Of a DNA stretch of 64,000 nucleotides, positions 62,641 through 64,000 are shown one piece after another. Position numbers and translations under genes: made by a program. Below the pieces are notes generated by a model. That model saw only the letters and a list, made by a program, of their open reading frames with translations. It ran no database searches and was not told the origin of the DNA. Positions within the stretch are counted from its first letter, which is position 1. Each line of letters begins with the position of its first letter. Source of the DNA: JAJFKB01 sp965230515 (GTDB taxonomy: Bacteria > Pseudomonadota > Gammaproteobacteria > Pseudomonadales > IMCC2047); contig OZ246007.1 in the NCBI GenBank assembly GCA_965230515.1, forward strand, positions 1,922,001 to 1,986,000. The letters run 5' to 3'.

Positions 62641-63297
62641 TCACGGATCAACTGTTTTCTGCATTAGTACCAGATCTTTTGATTTAACTTCAAGTTTGGC
62701 ATTTAGCTGATCGGCAAGAAAGGCAAAGGTTGTATCACTGAAGAAACAGACATGGGTCGGATCATTTTTATAATGCCACTGGGCAAATACGTCTCTGCCC
62801 GTGTACCGCTTCGTCATAATCGCCAGCCAGCCACCCGGTTCAAGCAGGTCATGCAGTTGTGACAGGACCGCTCCCGGTTGATGCAGGTGCTCGACGACTT
62901 CCGTACAGGTGATAAATTGATAGTGGCAATCGAGCGCAGCACGGTCTTTCGCATAAAAAACATCAAAGATTGACATCTCATAGCCCGCCTCCTGCAACAT
63001 CACGGAAAGAGTCGGTCCGGGACCTGAACCATAATCAAGGCCATGGGCCGGAAGCGCTATACGTTCGCAAATAGCGGAATATACCGGCGTTAAAAAGCGC
63101 CGGTAATTTTGATCAGCCGGATCATTCTGGTGCAGGTCATACTGTTTACGCTCCTGCTCGGCGCTGAGATAGTACTCGGCTGGCACATACACCAGCTCGC
63201 AGGTTAAACAGCGTCTGTAAGGTCTCTGTTGGTCCCGATGAAAATCATCCGCCCTGGGCGAATTACAAAGTGGGCAGCATTCTCCCGCATCAGTCAT
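62641..63297 (-). CDS. Class I methyltransferase with N-terminal cysteine pairs
   Basis: 218 residues. The N-terminus has two CxxC-like pairs (GECCPLCNSP and RRCLTCELVY), a likely zinc ribbon. A SAM domain follows (LDYGSGPGPTLSVML, ISIFDVFYAKD-like acidic loop, TCTEVVEHLHQPGAVLSQLHDLLEPGGWLAIMT in parts). This layout is common in methyltransferases of the type 11/12 group acting on sugars or lipids; the substrate is not indicated. It begins 3 bp after the gltX stop, so the two are cotranscribed, but no functional link is evident. Confidence 0.75.
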   Translation of the reverse strand: MTDAGECCPLCNSPRADDFHRDQQRPYRRCLTCELVYVPAEYYLSAEQERKQYDLHQNDPADQNYRRFLTPVYSAICERIALPAHGLDYGSGPGPTLSVMLQEAGYEMSIFDVFYAKDRAALDCHYQFITCTEVVEHLHQPGAVLSQLHDLLEPGGWLAIMTKRYTGRDVFAQWHYKNDPTHVCFFSDTTFAFLADQLNAKLEVKSKDLVLMQKTVDP

Positions 63298-63300
63298 GGG

Positions 63301-64000
63301 TTACAGATACTGCCGAAAATCCTTTTCCCATTTTTTTGTCTGTTTCTTGGAAAGCCCGCCCAGCAGGTTAACTGCATGACGCAGTCGCGCCCGGGACATA
63401 TCGGCACCCAGAATTGCCATAGAATCAAACACAGAAGTCGATACAGAAGTACCTGCAATGGCGACAAATAAAGGGAAAAGGTAGTCACGAATCTTCAGTT
63501 CCATCGTTTCAGCCATGCCCTTGATGATGGCTTCCAGATTGTCACGACTCCAATTCTGCTCCGCCTCAAGTCGCCAAAGGGTATACTGCAGGATGCGCTT
63601 ACAATCCTCGTCACTGAGCGATTTATGCTGAAACTCCTGTTCAGTAATATCCAGCATGCCCGCACAGAAAAAGCCGGCCATTGGTACTACGTCGCTAAAC
63701 AGTTCAACACGCTCCTTTAACAGGGGTGCTATTTGCATCAGGTATTCCGGATTTAGCGCCCATTGCTGGAGCCGCTCGGCAAATTGTGGCAACGACAAAT
63801 CTTCACGAATCCAGCTACCGTTGAGCCAACTCAGTTTTTCCAGATGAAAGATCGGACCACCCAGAGAAACCCGGCTGATATCAAAATTTTCAACCATCTC
63901 GTCCAACGTGAACTTTTCCCTTTCATCAGGCATTGACCAACCCATGCGCCCCAGATAGTTCAACATGGCCTCAGACAGAAAACCCATGCGACGATAATAG
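63301..64000 (-). CDS. gltX: Glutamyl-tRNA synthetase (5' end cut by window edge)
   Basis: C-terminal 232 residues of a class I aminoacyl-tRNA synthetase. The segment YYRRMGFLSEAMLNYLGRMGWS ... FTLDEMVENFDISRVSLGGPIFHLEKLSWLNGSWI is the usual end of the connective/stem-contact domain and start of the anticodon-binding domain of GltX. The HIGH and KMSKS motifs lie off-window. The anticodon-binding C-terminus looks complete. A tRNA-Glu gene happens to lie 2.4 kb downstream. It is followed 3 bp later by a methyltransferase gene. Confidence 0.92.
   Translation of the reverse strand, partial: YYRRMGFLSEAMLNYLGRMGWSMPDEREKFTLDEMVENFDISRVSLGGPIFHLEKLSWLNGSWIREDLSLPQFAERLQQWALNPEYLMQIAPLLKERVELFSDVVPMAGFFCAGMLDITEQEFQHKSLSDEDCKRILQYTLWRLEAEQNWSRDNLEAIIKGMAETMELKIRDYLFPLFVAIAGTSVSTSVFDSMAILGADMSRARLRHAVNLLGGLSKKQTKKWEKDFRQYL

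Overview
The window (about 50% G+C, densely packed) looks like a chromosomal segment of a free-living, probably marine, aerobic gammaproteobacterium. The pointers are the gltA / sdhCDAB-sucAB-lpd-sucCD arrangement, a PA1571-type small protein, PdxB, two TonB-dependent receptors each followed by a sulfatase, a Rv3520c-like LLM oxidoreductase, a phenylacetate pathway and an adrenodoxin-type ferredoxin. I would guess a Spongiibacteraceae/Cellvibrionales-like lineage, but the genus cannot be fixed from sequence reading alone.

Layout. 0-4.2 kb: phenylacetyl-CoA catabolism (5' part of paaG, then paaZ on the minus strand, divergent paaK on the plus strand). 4.3-9.2 kb: an envelope protein with DUF4892-like and OmpA-like parts, a PPOX flavoprotein, and two tandem 550-residue secreted BNR-repeat paralogues. 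9.3-14 kb: a zinc alcohol dehydrogenase with a divergent AraC-type regulator, a Na/Pi cotransporter and a methyltransferase. 14-27 kb: the complete oxidative TCA block (sdhCDAB, sucAB, lpd, sucCD on minus; gltA divergent on plus), bounded by clear terminators. 27-38 kb: housekeeping and repair genes (PreP-like M16 protease, msrB, an RlmI-like methyltransferase, pdxB, an Ada-AlkA fusion followed by ogt, a GGDEF-EAL protein), then a [2Fe-2S] ferredoxin with a decayed ferredoxin-reductase remnant beside it. 38-42 kb: a secreted protein of unknown function and a pair of overlapping U32-type genes.

42-60.6 kb is the accessory part and the most interesting. One minus-strand cluster runs: Tat-exported NicA2-like flavin amine oxidase, small secreted protein, cytochrome c, TonB receptor, AtsA-like arylsulfatase. 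It faces a divergent TetR gene across an intergenic region carrying three operator-like palindromes (TTGGT-N6-ACCAA). A second cluster runs: cytochrome c, Tat-exported BBE-type flavoprotein with both predicted covalent FAD anchors, an eight-haem cytochrome with HEAT/TPR-like repeats, enoyl-CoA hydratase/isomerase, LLM oxidoreductase, with a divergent AraC-type regulator. A second TonB receptor/sulfatase pair follows. The shared theme is uptake and desulfation of some substrate plus periplasmic oxidation by flavoenzymes that hand electrons to c-type cytochromes. The substrate is unknown. A 147-bp MITE-like palindrome sits between the first receptor and its sulfatase and supplies the receptor's stop codon.

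60.7-64 kb is housekeeping again: a tRNA-Ala/tRNA-Glu transcription unit with promoter and terminator, a PIN-PhoH ATPase, a methyltransferase and the 3' end of gltX.
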